A stretch of 64,000 bases of DNA from Ruegeria discodermiae (GTDB lineage Bacteria > Pseudomonadota > Alphaproteobacteria > Rhodobacterales > Rhodobacteraceae). Location: assembly GCF_030758345.1 (NCBI RefSeq), contig NZ_JAVAMO010000001.1, forward strand, positions 186,001 to 250,000, written 5' to 3'. The notes beneath the pieces are model-generated. The model made no database searches, was not told the DNA's origin, and saw only the letters and a list, made by a program, of their open reading frames with translations. How positions within the stretch are numbered: position 1 is the stretch's first letter; each line of letters opens with the position of its first letter. Below are positions 41,914 to 49,928 of this stretch, piece by piece. The position numbers and the translations under genes were made by a program.

Positions 41914-43218
41914 ATGGCCGATCTGACGACAGATTTCCTAGGAATAACATCTCCGAACCCGTTCTGGCTGGCCTCGGCCCCGCCGACCGACAAGGAATAC
42001 AATGTCCGCCGCGCTTTCGAGGCCGGGTGGGGTGGCGTGGTCTGGAAAACGCTTGGAGCGGAAGGGCCGCCCGTGGTGAATGTGAACGGGCCACGCTACG
42101 GCGCGATCTATGGCGCGGACCGGCGGCTGCTGGGGCTGAACAATATCGAGTTGATCACCGACCGGCCTCTGGAGGTTAATCTGGAGGAGATGGCGCGGGT
42201 CAAGTCCGATTACCCCGACCGCGCCCTGATCGCCTCGATCATGGTGCCCTGCGAGGAGGGCGCATGGAAAGAGATCCTGCCCCGCGTCGCCGAGACCGGC
42301 GCGGATGGGATCGAGCTGAATTTCGGCTGTCCGCATGGCATGAGCGAGCGCGGCATGGGCAGCGCGGTGGGTCAGGTGCCGGAATATATCGAAATGGTCA
42401 CCCGCTGGTGCAAGACCTACTACGACAAGCCGGTGATCGTGAAGCTGACGCCCAACATCACCGATATCCGCAAGCCCGCTGCGGCGGCCAAGAATGGCGG
42501 TGCGGATGCAGTGTCGCTGATCAACACGATCAACTCCATCACCAGCGTCAATCTCGACACGATGAGCCCCGAACCCTCCATCGACGGCAAGGGCAGCCAT
42601 GGCGGCTATTGCGGCCCGGCGGTCAAACCCATCGCCATGTCGATGGTGTCCGAGATCGCGCGCAATCCCGAAACCCACGGCCTGCCGATCTCTGGCATTG
42701 GCGGGATCACCACGTGGCGCGACGCGGCGGAATTCATCTCGCTGGGCTGCGGCAATGTACAGGTCTGCACGGCGGCGATGACCTATGGCTTCAAGATCGT
42801 CGAAGAGATGGCAACCGGCCTGAGCAAGTGGATGGACGAAAAAGGCTATACCAATGTGCGCGACTTTGTCGGGCAGGCGGTGCCGAATGTCACCGACTGG
42901 CAGTATCTGAACCTCAACTACATCGCCAAGGCCAAGATCGATCAGGATCAATGCATCAAATGCGGGCGTTGCTATGCGGCCTGCGAGGATACCTCGCATC
43001 AGGCGATCTCGATGAGCGCGGACCGGGTGTTCGAGGTAATCGATGAGGAATGCGTGGCCTGCAACCTCTGCGTTGATGTCTGCCCGGTCGAAGGCTGCAT
43101 CACCATGGAGCAGATGCAGCCGGGCACAGTCGACCCGCGCACCGGCAAACGGGTCGAAGAAGAGTATGCCAACTGGACCATGCATCCCAACAATCCGATG
43201 GCGAACGCGGCGGAGTAA
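41914..43218 (+). CDS. preA: Dihydropyrimidine dehydrogenase subunit PreA (NAD-dependent)
   Basis: The catalytic subunit, which reduces uracil/thymine to 5,6-dihydro forms. It has 434 residues. The N-terminal FMN barrel (dihydroorotate-dehydrogenase type) includes NPFWLASAPPTDKEYNVRRAFEAGWGGVVWKTLG and GIELNFGCPHGMSERGMGSAVGQ. The C-terminal ferredoxin domain has two 4Fe-4S motifs, CIKCGRCYAACED and CVACNLCVDVCPVEGC. AAAGGAG lies before the ATG. A terminator follows, closing the preT-methyltransferase-preA unit. Confidence 0.96.
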   Translation: MADLTTDFLGITSPNPFWLASAPPTDKEYNVRRAFEAGWGGVVWKTLGAEGPPVVNVNGPRYGAIYGADRRLLGLNNIELITDRPLEVNLEEMARVKSDYPDRALIASIMVPCEEGAWKEILPRVAETGADGIELNFGCPHGMSERGMGSAVGQVPEYIEMVTRWCKTYYDKPVIVKLTPNITDIRKPAAAAKNGGADAVSLINTINSITSVNLDTMSPEPSIDGKGSHGGYCGPAVKPIAMSMVSEIARNPETHGLPISGIGGITTWRDAAEFISLGCGNVQVCTAAMTYGFKIVEEMATGLSKWMDEKGYTNVRDFVGQAVPNVTDWQYLNLNYIAKAKIDQDQCIKCGRCYAACEDTSHQAISMSADRVFEVIDEECVACNLCVDVCPVEGCITMEQMQPGTVDPRTGKRVEEEYANWTMHPNNPMANAAE

Positions 43219-43245
43219 GACCCGAAATCTGATTGAAGCGATTTG

Positions 43246-43274
43246 AGCGGCGCCGAAATCCGGTGCCGCTTTTC
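43246..43274 (+). terminator. Terminator after preA
   Basis: A stem AGCGGCGCC / GGTGCCGCT (one G-U) with a 7-base loop runs into TTTT. Confidence 0.7.
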
Positions 43275-43305
43275 TGTATACTTATTGTGTCTACAAAATA
43301 TCCAT

Positions 43306-43318
43306 GATAAAAATTATC
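43306..43318. promoter_or_regulatory. Palindrome GATAA-AAA-TTATC upstream of the Rrf2-type gene
   Basis: Perfect 5-bp arms lie in an AT-rich stretch 20 bases before the start codon. It is a candidate autoregulatory operator for the adjacent winged-helix regulator. Confidence 0.35.
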
Positions 43319-43337
43319 CTCGAATCAGGAGATGCAA

Positions 43338-43829
43338 ATGAAGCTGGGCGATGGGGTCGAGGCGGCCATTCACTGCACAACGATGCTGGCTGGATTGCAG
43401 AGCGGGGCGGTCATGCCTGCAAGCGCTCTGGCCGAGTACCACGGCGTCTCACCCAGCTATCTCGTCAAGCACCTCAAGCAGCTTGTCGCCGCAGGTATTT
43501 TCCAGTCGGTTCCAGGGCCCACAGGTGGCTATCGGCTGGGCCGTGCGCCCGAAGACATCACCCTGCGCGACATCGTTCTGGCGGTCGAAGGTGATGCGCC
43601 CGCCTTTCGCTGCCGCGAGATCCGGCGGCGGGGGCCTGAGGTGCCCGATGCCTCTGCCTTTCCCAATCCCTGCGGGATCAAGCTGGCCATGTTGCGCGCC
43701 GAAGACGCCTATCGCGCTGCACTTGCCGAAACCCGGATCAGCAGTCTGATCCACGACTACGCCGAAACCGGCGACCCCCGCGACATCGCCCGCGGTTGCC
43801 GCTTTGTCGAGGCAAACCGGCGACCCTGA
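43338..43829 (+). CDS. Rrf2-family transcriptional regulator
   Basis: A 163-residue winged-helix regulator: MKLGDGVEAAIHCTTMLAGL at the N terminus, HTH SALAEYHGVSPSYLVKHLKQL and wing PGPTGGYRLGRAPEDITLRDIVLAVEG. The Fe-S ligands of IscR/NsrR (three closely spaced Cys after the wing) are incomplete: only FRC and, 20 residues later, NPC are seen. It probably does not hold a classical cluster. AGGAG 8 bases upstream supports ATG 43338 over 43332. An AhpD-like gene follows 31 bases later and is probably its target. Confidence 0.87.
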   Translation: MKLGDGVEAAIHCTTMLAGLQSGAVMPASALAEYHGVSPSYLVKHLKQLVAAGIFQSVPGPTGGYRLGRAPEDITLRDIVLAVEGDAPAFRCREIRRRGPEVPDASAFPNPCGIKLAMLRAEDAYRAALAETRISSLIHDYAETGDPRDIARGCRFVEANRRP

Positions 43830-43860
43830 CCTCATGAGAATCTGTTGAAGGAGACCAAAG

Positions 43861-44319
43861 ATGGAACCGCGTCTGAAATACTGGGCCGAAGCGCCCGAGC
43901 TGATAAAAGCCTTCGTGGCGCTCAACGACACGATCGAGGGCAGCGGGCTGGACAAAACCCTGATGCACCTGGTCAAACTGCGCGCCTCGCAGATCAATGG
44001 TTGCGCCTTCTGCATCGACATGCATACGCGCGAGGCGCGCGCGGATGGCGAGACCGAGCAGCGGCTCTATCTGGTGTCGGCCTGGCATGACAGCTTTCTT
44101 TATTCCGACCGCGAACGGGCGGCGCTGCAATGGACCGAAGCGCTGACAAGGCTGGCGGATCACGCGCCGGATGATGCGCTTTTTGCTGCCACGCAAGCGC
44201 AGTTCCCCGGCGAAGAAATCGTCAAGCTGACCGCCATCATCACCATGATCAACACCTGGAACCGCCTATCCGTCGCCTTCCGCGCAGTCCACGCCGCGCC
44301 AAGGCCCGAGGCGGCTTGA
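43861..44319 (+). CDS. AhpD-like carboxymuconolactone-decarboxylase-family protein
   Basis: A 152-residue all-helical protein with the AhpD redox motif CAFCIDMHTREAR (CxxC plus His about 7 residues on). This makes a peroxidase-linked disulfide relay more likely than lactone decarboxylation. Family features such as LVKLRASQINGC and the C-terminal TAIITMINTWNRLSVAF are present. AAGGAG lies before the ATG. The upstream Rrf2-type regulator very likely controls it. Confidence 0.9.
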   Translation: MEPRLKYWAEAPELIKAFVALNDTIEGSGLDKTLMHLVKLRASQINGCAFCIDMHTREARADGETEQRLYLVSAWHDSFLYSDRERAALQWTEALTRLADHAPDDALFAATQAQFPGEEIVKLTAIITMINTWNRLSVAFRAVHAAPRPEAA

Positions 44320-44338
44320 TCCACGTTCAAAACTAAAA

Positions 44339-44396
44339 AAAGCAACACCGCTTCGTCACGGGAGTTACCCGCTGTCAGGAGCGGTGTCGCTTTTCG
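44339..44396 (+). terminator. Long hairpin terminator after the AhpD-like gene
   Basis: AGC-a-ACACCGCT pairs with AGCGGTGT-c-GCT, with an inner CGGG/CCCG hairpin in the loop, followed by TTTT. Confidence 0.65.
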
Positions 44397-44498
44397 TATG
44401 TTCGAATGTCGGCAAGTGGCGCTATACCGCGCTTCCTGACGAGGACTGGGCACGGCTTTGCTGTTTGCGGCTAAAGCGAACAAAGCTATGCTTTGAGC

Positions 44499-44879
44499 AT
44501 GAACATTTATGGTTTCGACCACATCGTCCTGTGTGTCCGCGACGTCAACGCAACGCTTGAGTTCTATCAACACGTGCTGGGCATGACGGCGCGCGAGGAA
44601 CGCCCGGGCAAGTGGTCTCTTCACTTTGGATCAAGCAAAATCAGTCTTCAGGATGCGCGCACCGCGCCGAGACTGGCAGAAAAGACCGTGCCCGGAAGCG
44701 GCAATTTTTGTCTCGTCACCGATACGCCCATTGAAGATGTCGCCGAGAGGCTCCGCGCGCATGACGTCGCCATCGTCGAAGGGCCTGCCGAAAAACTGGG
44801 CGCTGTCGGCAAGCTGATGTCAGTTTACTTTCGCGATCCGGACGAGAATCTTGTCGAGGTCAGCAACAGGCTGATCTGA
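44499..44879 (+). CDS. VOC-family (glyoxalase/dioxygenase superfamily) protein
   Basis: A 126-residue single VOC domain: GFDHIVLCVRDVNATLEFYQHVLGM at the N terminus (His metal ligand), and VYFRDPDENLVEVSN at the C terminus (Glu ligand). Reaction and substrate cannot be told from the sequence; members include fosfomycin-resistance enzymes, glyoxalases and dioxygenases. ATG 44499 is preferred to TTG two codons earlier. It stands alone, convergent with rutR. Confidence 0.85.
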   Translation: MNIYGFDHIVLCVRDVNATLEFYQHVLGMTAREERPGKWSLHFGSSKISLQDARTAPRLAEKTVPGSGNFCLVTDTPIEDVAERLRAHDVAIVEGPAEKLGAVGKLMSVYFRDPDENLVEVSNRLI

Positions 44880-44949
44880 CAACGAGGTATCATCGCCGGT
44901 TGGATATCTGCCTTTCCGCAGGATTTGCAGGGCTCCGAGGGCCGACATG

Positions 44950-45558
44950 TCAGGGCGTTAGCAACCGTCGGTACAGTGTTTCCATGAAACCCGGCGCGGT
45001 GGCGAACGGGTCTTCTTCGCCCAACACCGCGCGGACCTGCACGTCGAAATCGGCGTAGTGCTGGGTCAGCGACCAGATCGAGAAGATCAGGTGGTAAGGG
45101 TGGACCGGGGCGATGCGGCCCTGATCCATCCAGTCTTGCAGAACCGACACTTTTTCATCAACCAGCGCCTTCAGTTCATTGGACAGAGCGGCATGAATGC
45201 GCGGCGCGCCCTGCACGATCTCATTGGCAAAAAGCCGGCTTTCGCGGGGATAGTCGCGACTCATCTGCAATTTACGCTGCACATAGCCCAACAGTTCTTC
45301 CAACGGCTCGCCGTCGGCGTCCAACTCGCGCAACGGGTCGAGCCACGTGTCCAGCAGCCGCTCAAGCAAAGCGTTGTGCATCGCCTCTTTGGAGGGGAAA
45401 TAATAGAGCAGGTTGGGTTTGCTCAGGCCCGCTTCGCTTGCAATCTGGTCAACGGTCGCGCCGCGAAAGCCCTGTGCGGAAAACACATTCAGCGCCGCTT
45501 CAAGGATCGCCGCGCGGTTCTTTTTCTGGATTCGTGTGGGGGGACGGTCCGCAGGCAT
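44950..45558 (-). CDS. rutR: RutR-type TetR-family repressor of pyrimidine use
   Basis: A 202-residue TetR-fold regulator. The helix-turn-helix is ILEAALNVFSAQGFRGATVDQIASEAGLSKPNLLYYFPSKEAMHNALL. The C-terminal half matches RutR (LFANEIVQGAPRIHAAL; HLIFSIWSLTQHYADFDVQV), which in E. coli releases DNA on binding uracil or thymine. It is divergent from the amidohydrolase gene, and a perfect RutR operator lies in the gap 101 bases from its start. This strongly supports the symbol. Confidence 0.9.
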   Translation of the reverse strand: MPADRPPTRIQKKNRAAILEAALNVFSAQGFRGATVDQIASEAGLSKPNLLYYFPSKEAMHNALLERLLDTWLDPLRELDADGEPLEELLGYVQRKLQMSRDYPRESRLFANEIVQGAPRIHAALSNELKALVDEKVSVLQDWMDQGRIAPVHPYHLIFSIWSLTQHYADFDVQVRAVLGEEDPFATAPGFMETLYRRLLTP

Positions 45559-45658
45559 GGGGTGTCTGTTTTTTCCTCAAAACTGCCGGATTTTCATCTG
45601 GACCGGGGTGAAGGTGATGCAATTTCTTGACTGGTGCGGCCCCCGTGATAGCGTGACT

Positions 45659-45674
45659 TTGACCAGTTGGTCAA
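45659..45674. promoter_or_regulatory. RutR operator TTGACCA-GT-TGGTCAA
   Basis: A perfect 16-base palindrome identical to the known RutR consensus TTGACCA-N2-TGGTCAA. It sits between rutR and the divergent amidohydrolase gene, 48 bases before the latter start. Repression of the catabolic and transport operon, relieved by uracil, is expected. Confidence 0.9.
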
Positions 45675-45721
45675 ATCAGGAACCGACAAGCGAGCCAAAT
45701 CGCGAGCAACAGGGGAAAGAC

Positions 45722-46972
45722 ATGGCAGCTCCGGCGCAGAATCTCAGGATCAATGGGGACCGGCTGTGGGACAGTCTGATGGAGATGGCCAAGATCGGGC
45801 CCGGTGTTGCCGGCGGCAATAACCGCCAGACCGTGACCGATGAAGATGCTGAGGCGCGCGCGCTGTTTCAGCGCTGGTGCGTGGCCGCCGGATGCACGAT
45901 GGGGCTGGATCAGATGGGCAACATGTTCGCCCGGCGCGAGGGCACAGACCCCGACGCGCTGCCGGTCTATGTGGGCTCGCATCTGGATACGCAGCCGACG
46001 GGCGGGAAATATGACGGCGTGCTGGGTGTGCTGGGCGGGCTGGAGATCATCCGCACGCTCAACGATCTGGGCATCAAGACCAGACATCCCATCGTGGCGA
46101 CCAACTGGACCAATGAAGAAGGCACACGGTTTGCGCCCGCCATGCTGTCTTCGGGCGTCTTCGCAGGCATGCACACGCAGGATTGGGCCTATGACCGCAA
46201 GGATGCGGAAGGGCTGAAATTCGGCGATGAGCTGCAGCGCATCGGCTGGCGCGGCGAGGAAGAGGTTGGCGCGCGCAAGATGCACTCCTTTTTCGAACTG
46301 CATATCGAACAGGGGCCGATTCTGGAGGCCGAGGGCAAGGATATCGGCGTGGTCACCCATGGCCAGGGGCTGAGCTGGACGCAGGTCACCGTCACCGGCA
46401 AGGACGCCCATACCGGATCGACGCCGATGCCGATGCGCAAGAATGCGGGCCTCGCCATGGCGCGGATACTGGAGAAGGTGGATGAGATCGCCCTGTCTCA
46501 CGCCCCCCATGCGGTGGGCGCGGCGGGGCATATCGATGTCTACCCCAATTCACGCAATGTGATCCCGGGCAAAGTCGTGTTCACGGTTGATTTCCGATCC
46601 CCCGACCTGTCGGTGATCACCGATATGGAAAACCGCCTGCACGTCGCCGCCGAGGATATCGTGAACGAGATGGGGCTGAGTGTGGAATTCGAGAAGGTCG
46701 GCGGATTTGACCCTGTGGAGTTCGATGCGGGCTGCGTCGCCGCCGTGCGAGATGCCGCCGAGCGGCTGGGCTATTCTCATACCGACATCATCTCGGGCGC
46801 GGGCCATGATGCCTGCTGGATCAACCGCGTCGCGCCAACCGCCATGGTGATGTGCCCCTGCGTGGACGGGCTGAGCCACAACGAGGCCGAGGAGATTTCC
46901 AAAGACTGGGCGGCGGCAGGAGCGGATGTGCTGTTTCATGCGGTCGTCGAGACGGCGGAGATTGTGGTGTGA
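45722..46972 (+). CDS. M20-family Zn-dependent amidohydrolase (beta-ureidopropionase type)
   Basis: A 416-residue hydrolase of the allantoate amidohydrolase / N-carbamoyl-amino-acid hydrolase group. Metal ligands are visible in YVGSHLDTQPTGGKYDGVLG (His, Asp) and NWTNEEGTRFAP (Glu pair). The domain swap region includes FELHIEQGPILEAEG, and the last His is in DGLSHNEAE. Placed beside dihydropyrimidinase, it probably cleaves N-carbamoyl-beta-alanine to beta-alanine, CO2 and ammonia. CAGGGGAAAG lies before ATG 45722. Its stop overlaps the next gene start (GTGA). Confidence 0.92.
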   Translation: MAAPAQNLRINGDRLWDSLMEMAKIGPGVAGGNNRQTVTDEDAEARALFQRWCVAAGCTMGLDQMGNMFARREGTDPDALPVYVGSHLDTQPTGGKYDGVLGVLGGLEIIRTLNDLGIKTRHPIVATNWTNEEGTRFAPAMLSSGVFAGMHTQDWAYDRKDAEGLKFGDELQRIGWRGEEEVGARKMHSFFELHIEQGPILEAEGKDIGVVTHGQGLSWTQVTVTGKDAHTGSTPMPMRKNAGLAMARILEKVDEIALSHAPHAVGAAGHIDVYPNSRNVIPGKVVFTVDFRSPDLSVITDMENRLHVAAEDIVNEMGLSVEFEKVGGFDPVEFDAGCVAAVRDAAERLGYSHTDIISGAGHDACWINRVAPTAMVMCPCVDGLSHNEAEEISKDWAAAGADVLFHAVVETAEIVV

Positions 46973-47334
46973 GACACTTGGGGTGCCTTGCGGCGACCGT
47001 TTTCTTGGTTAGCGCAAGTGTGATTGCCGCTAAGCCGTATGCCGGAATTGGTGGTATGGGTTGTGACCAATTTCTCGAGGCTCGCGGTTTCGAGGGGGAT
47101 ACTCTTAAGCAGGCGGAGATAACTCAATGGGTCAGCGGTCTTGCCACGGGAATCAATCTTGGACGGCAATTGTCAGGGGAAGAGCCAATCAGCTTAGAGC
47201 CAGGACAAGAAATTGATTTGATTGAGACGATGCTCGAGAACTGCCGTGTTAACAACGCCGGTACAATCTCGGGGGCGGCAATCATGATAATGATGCCGAT
47301 CTTCGAAGATATCGCAAAGGAGAGATCAAAATGA
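46969..47334 (+). CDS. Small secreted two-Cys protein inside the pyrimidine operon
   Basis: A 121-residue protein with a signal peptide (MRHLGCLAATVFLVSASVIAA, cleavage near 21). The mature part has one Cys in MGCDQFLEARG and one in MLENCRVNN and is mostly helical (TQWVSGLATGINLGRQL). The layout recalls HdeA or Rap1a-like periplasmic proteins, but I cannot assign a family. The GTG start overlaps the amidohydrolase stop and its TGA overlaps the hydA ATG, so it is translationally coupled on both sides. Its base composition is more AT-rich than the neighbours. Confidence 0.65.
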   Translation: MRHLGCLAATVFLVSASVIAAKPYAGIGGMGCDQFLEARGFEGDTLKQAEITQWVSGLATGINLGRQLSGEEPISLEPGQEIDLIETMLENCRVNNAGTISGAAIMIMMPIFEDIAKERSK

Positions 47335-48785
47335 GCACGGTCATCAAGAACGGAACCATCGTCACCGCCGATCTGACCTATAAGGCGGATGTAAAGGTTG
47401 AAGGTGGCGTCATCGCCGAGATCGGGCCAGACCTGCGTGGCGACAAGGAACTGGACGCGACCGGCTGTTATGTGATGCCGGGCGGGATTGACCCGCATAC
47501 GCATCTGGAGATGCCCTTCATGGGCACCTATTCCAGCGATGATTTTGAAAGCGGGACGCGGGCGGCGCTGGCGGGGGGCACCACCATGGTGGTGGATTTC
47601 GCACTGCCCAATCCGGGCGAGAGCCTGCTGGATGCACTGAAACGCTGGGACAACAAATCGACGCGGGCGAATTGTGATTACTCCTTCCACATGGCGGTGA
47701 CATGGTGGGGAGAGCAGGTGTTTGACGACATCAAGACGGTGATCGAAACCCGCGGCATCAACACCTTCAAGCATTTCATGGCCTACAAAGGCGCGCTGAT
47801 GGTCAATGATGACGAGCTTTACGCCTCGTTCCAGCGCTTGGCCGAGCTGGGCGGCATCGCCATGGTCCATGCCGAGAACGGCGATGTGGTCGCAGAACTC
47901 AGTGCCAAACTGCTGGCCGAGGGCAATACCGGCCCCGAGGCGCATGCCTATTCCCGCCCGCCTCAGGTCGAGGGTGAGGCCACCAACCGTGCCATCATGA
48001 TCGCCGATATGGCGGGCGTGCCGCTCTATGTGGTGCATACTTCCTGCGAGGATGCGCATGAGGCGATCCGGCGGGCGCGGATGCAGGGCAAGCGGGTCTG
48101 GGGTGAACCTCTGATCCAGCATCTGACGCTGGATGAGAGCGAGTATTTCCACCACGACTGGGACCATGCCGCGCGCCGGGTGATGAGCCCGCCTTTCCGC
48201 AACAAGCAGCATCAGGACAGCCTGTGGAACGGGCTGCATTCCGGCTCGCTCAGCGTGGTGGCGACCGACCATTGCGCCTTTACCACCGATCAGAAACGGT
48301 TCGGCGTTGGCGATTTCACCAAGATTCCCAACGGCACCGGCGGGCTAGAGGACCGGATGCCGATGCTCTGGACCCATGGGGTGAATACCGGGCGGCTGAC
48401 GATGAATGAGTTCGTGGCGGTGACCTCAACAAATATCGCCAAGATATTGAATTGTTATCCGAAAAAAGGATCGGTTCTGGTGGGTGGTGACGCCGATCTG
48501 GTGGTCTGGGACCCGGACAAGGCCAAGGTGATCACCGCCGATACGCAGCAATCCTCGATCGACTATAACGTGTTCGAGGGCAAGGAGGTGCGCGGTTTGC
48601 CGCGCTTTACACTGACACGGGGGCAAGTGGCGGTGCATGACGGCGAGATCCGCACGCAGGAAGGGCATGGCGCATTCGTGGCGCGTGAGGCAAACACCCA
48701 TGTGAACAAGGCGCTCTCTACCTGGAAAGAACTGACCGCGCCGCGCCCGGTGGAGCGGACAGGGATACCGGCGACGGGCGTATGA
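47331..48785 (+). CDS. hydA: Dihydropyrimidinase
   Basis: This enzyme hydrolyses 5,6-dihydrouracil/thymine to N-carbamoyl-beta-amino acids. It has 484 residues. The binuclear zinc centre is seen in GGIDPHTHLEMPF (HxH), the carboxylated Lys in FKHFMAYKGALM, His in VHAENGDV and VVHTSCEDAHEA, and Asp in VATDHCAF. GLEDRMPMLW is the family signature near the active site. It overlaps the upstream small gene by ATGA. It is the middle step between PreTA and the ureidopropionase-type amidohydrolase. Confidence 0.95.
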   Translation: MSTVIKNGTIVTADLTYKADVKVEGGVIAEIGPDLRGDKELDATGCYVMPGGIDPHTHLEMPFMGTYSSDDFESGTRAALAGGTTMVVDFALPNPGESLLDALKRWDNKSTRANCDYSFHMAVTWWGEQVFDDIKTVIETRGINTFKHFMAYKGALMVNDDELYASFQRLAELGGIAMVHAENGDVVAELSAKLLAEGNTGPEAHAYSRPPQVEGEATNRAIMIADMAGVPLYVVHTSCEDAHEAIRRARMQGKRVWGEPLIQHLTLDESEYFHHDWDHAARRVMSPPFRNKQHQDSLWNGLHSGSLSVVATDHCAFTTDQKRFGVGDFTKIPNGTGGLEDRMPMLWTHGVNTGRLTMNEFVAVTSTNIAKILNCYPKKGSVLVGGDADLVVWDPDKAKVITADTQQSSIDYNVFEGKEVRGLPRFTLTRGQVAVHDGEIRTQEGHGAFVAREANTHVNKALSTWKELTAPRPVERTGIPATGV

Positions 48786-48799
48786 GCAAGGCAAAGTGA

Positions 48800-49594
48800 A
48801 TGACTGAATACCCCGGCACCGACGCCGTCATCGAAGCAAACAACCTCGACCTGACATTCGAAACCAATGATGGCCCGGTGCATGCGCTCAAGGATGTGAG
48901 CCTGACCATCAACAAGGGCGATTTCGTCAGCTTCATCGGGCCTTCGGGCTGCGGCAAGACGACCTTTCTGCGCTGCATTGCTGCGTTGGAGACGCCCACG
49001 GGCGGCAGTCTGAGCGTCAATGGCATGACCCCGGATGAGGCGCGTCGGAACCGGGCCTATGGGTATGTGTTTCAGGCGGCGGGGCTTTATCCCTGGCGGA
49101 CGATTGCCAAGAACATCAAGCTGCCACTGGAGATCATGGGATACTCGAAATCCGAGCAGGAGGAGAGGGTCAAGAACGTCCTGCAACTGGTTGATCTGGA
49201 GGGGTTTGGCGGCAAATATCCCTGGCAGCTTTCGGGCGGTATGCAGCAGCGGGCCAGCATCGCGCGGGCGCTGGCCTTTGATGCGGATATCCTGCTGATG
49301 GATGAACCCTTTGGGGCACTCGATGAGATCGTGCGCGACCATCTGAACGAGCAGCTTCTGGCGCTTTGGGCGCGGACCGAGAAGACCATCGGGTTCGTGA
49401 CGCACTCGATCCCCGAGGCGGTCTATCTGTCCACCAAGATCGTGGTGATGAGCCCGCGTCCAGGGCGGATCACGGATGTGATCGACAGCCCGCTGCCCAA
49501 GGAGCGCCCGCTGGATATCCGAGACACGTCGGAGTTCATCGAGGTCGCTCACCGGGTGCGCGAAGGGCTGCGGGCAGGGCATTCCGATGGGTGA
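48800..49594 (+). CDS. ABC transporter ATP-binding protein (pyrimidine-type importer)
   Basis: A 264-residue ATPase of the SsuB/TauB/ThiZ group. Walker A is GPSGCGKTT, the Q-loop is in YVFQAAGLYPW, the signature is LSGGMQQR, Walker B is ILLMDEPFGALDE, and the H-loop is VTHS. It energises import through the two permeases and the NMT1-like binding protein downstream. It starts 14 bases after hydA and its end overlaps a small open frame. Confidence 0.94.
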   Translation: MTEYPGTDAVIEANNLDLTFETNDGPVHALKDVSLTINKGDFVSFIGPSGCGKTTFLRCIAALETPTGGSLSVNGMTPDEARRNRAYGYVFQAAGLYPWRTIAKNIKLPLEIMGYSKSEQEERVKNVLQLVDLEGFGGKYPWQLSGGMQQRASIARALAFDADILLMDEPFGALDEIVRDHLNEQLLALWARTEKTIGFVTHSIPEAVYLSTKIVVMSPRPGRITDVIDSPLPKERPLDIRDTSEFIEVAHRVREGLRAGHSDG

Positions 49595-49856
49595 GTCCAG
49601 AGAGCGAATCTGGGTACAATTGCTGTGCCGAGTTCTGATGCTATTTTCACTATGGAGTATCGTCGCATGGGGGGGCTCGCGGGGATGGTTCGATGATCAC
49701 CCAAGAGAAGGCACGATAAAGCTAGTTGCGAAGTATGGGATTTTCGTGATCCCCATTTTGGCAGTTCTAGATTGGCGTTGGCTCAAGCGCAATGGACATA
49801 GGCTATCCTGCATCGGACTCGTTCGCTTTGGTAAACGGAAACGGGGCGACGCATGA
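49587..49856 (+). CDS. Small membrane protein between ABC transporter genes (possible)
   Basis: An 89-residue open frame whose ATG overlaps the last codons of the ATPase gene. It has two hydrophobic segments (VLMLFSLWSIVAWGG; YGIFVIPILAVLDW) and a basic C-terminal tail (RFGKRKRGDA). Composition is AT-richer than the flanking transporter genes. No family is recognised, and it is not a usual ABC importer subunit. The coupling to the ATPase favours a real gene; the lack of homology leaves doubt. Confidence 0.4.
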   Translation: MGESRERIWVQLLCRVLMLFSLWSIVAWGGSRGWFDDHPREGTIKLVAKYGIFVIPILAVLDWRWLKRNGHRLSCIGLVRFGKRKRGDA

Positions 49857-49928
49857 CAAGTATTTCTCCTATGGTGCTCTGCATCGACAGACTTATCGAG
49901 TTGATCAGGATTAAAGGATGGTAGTCTC

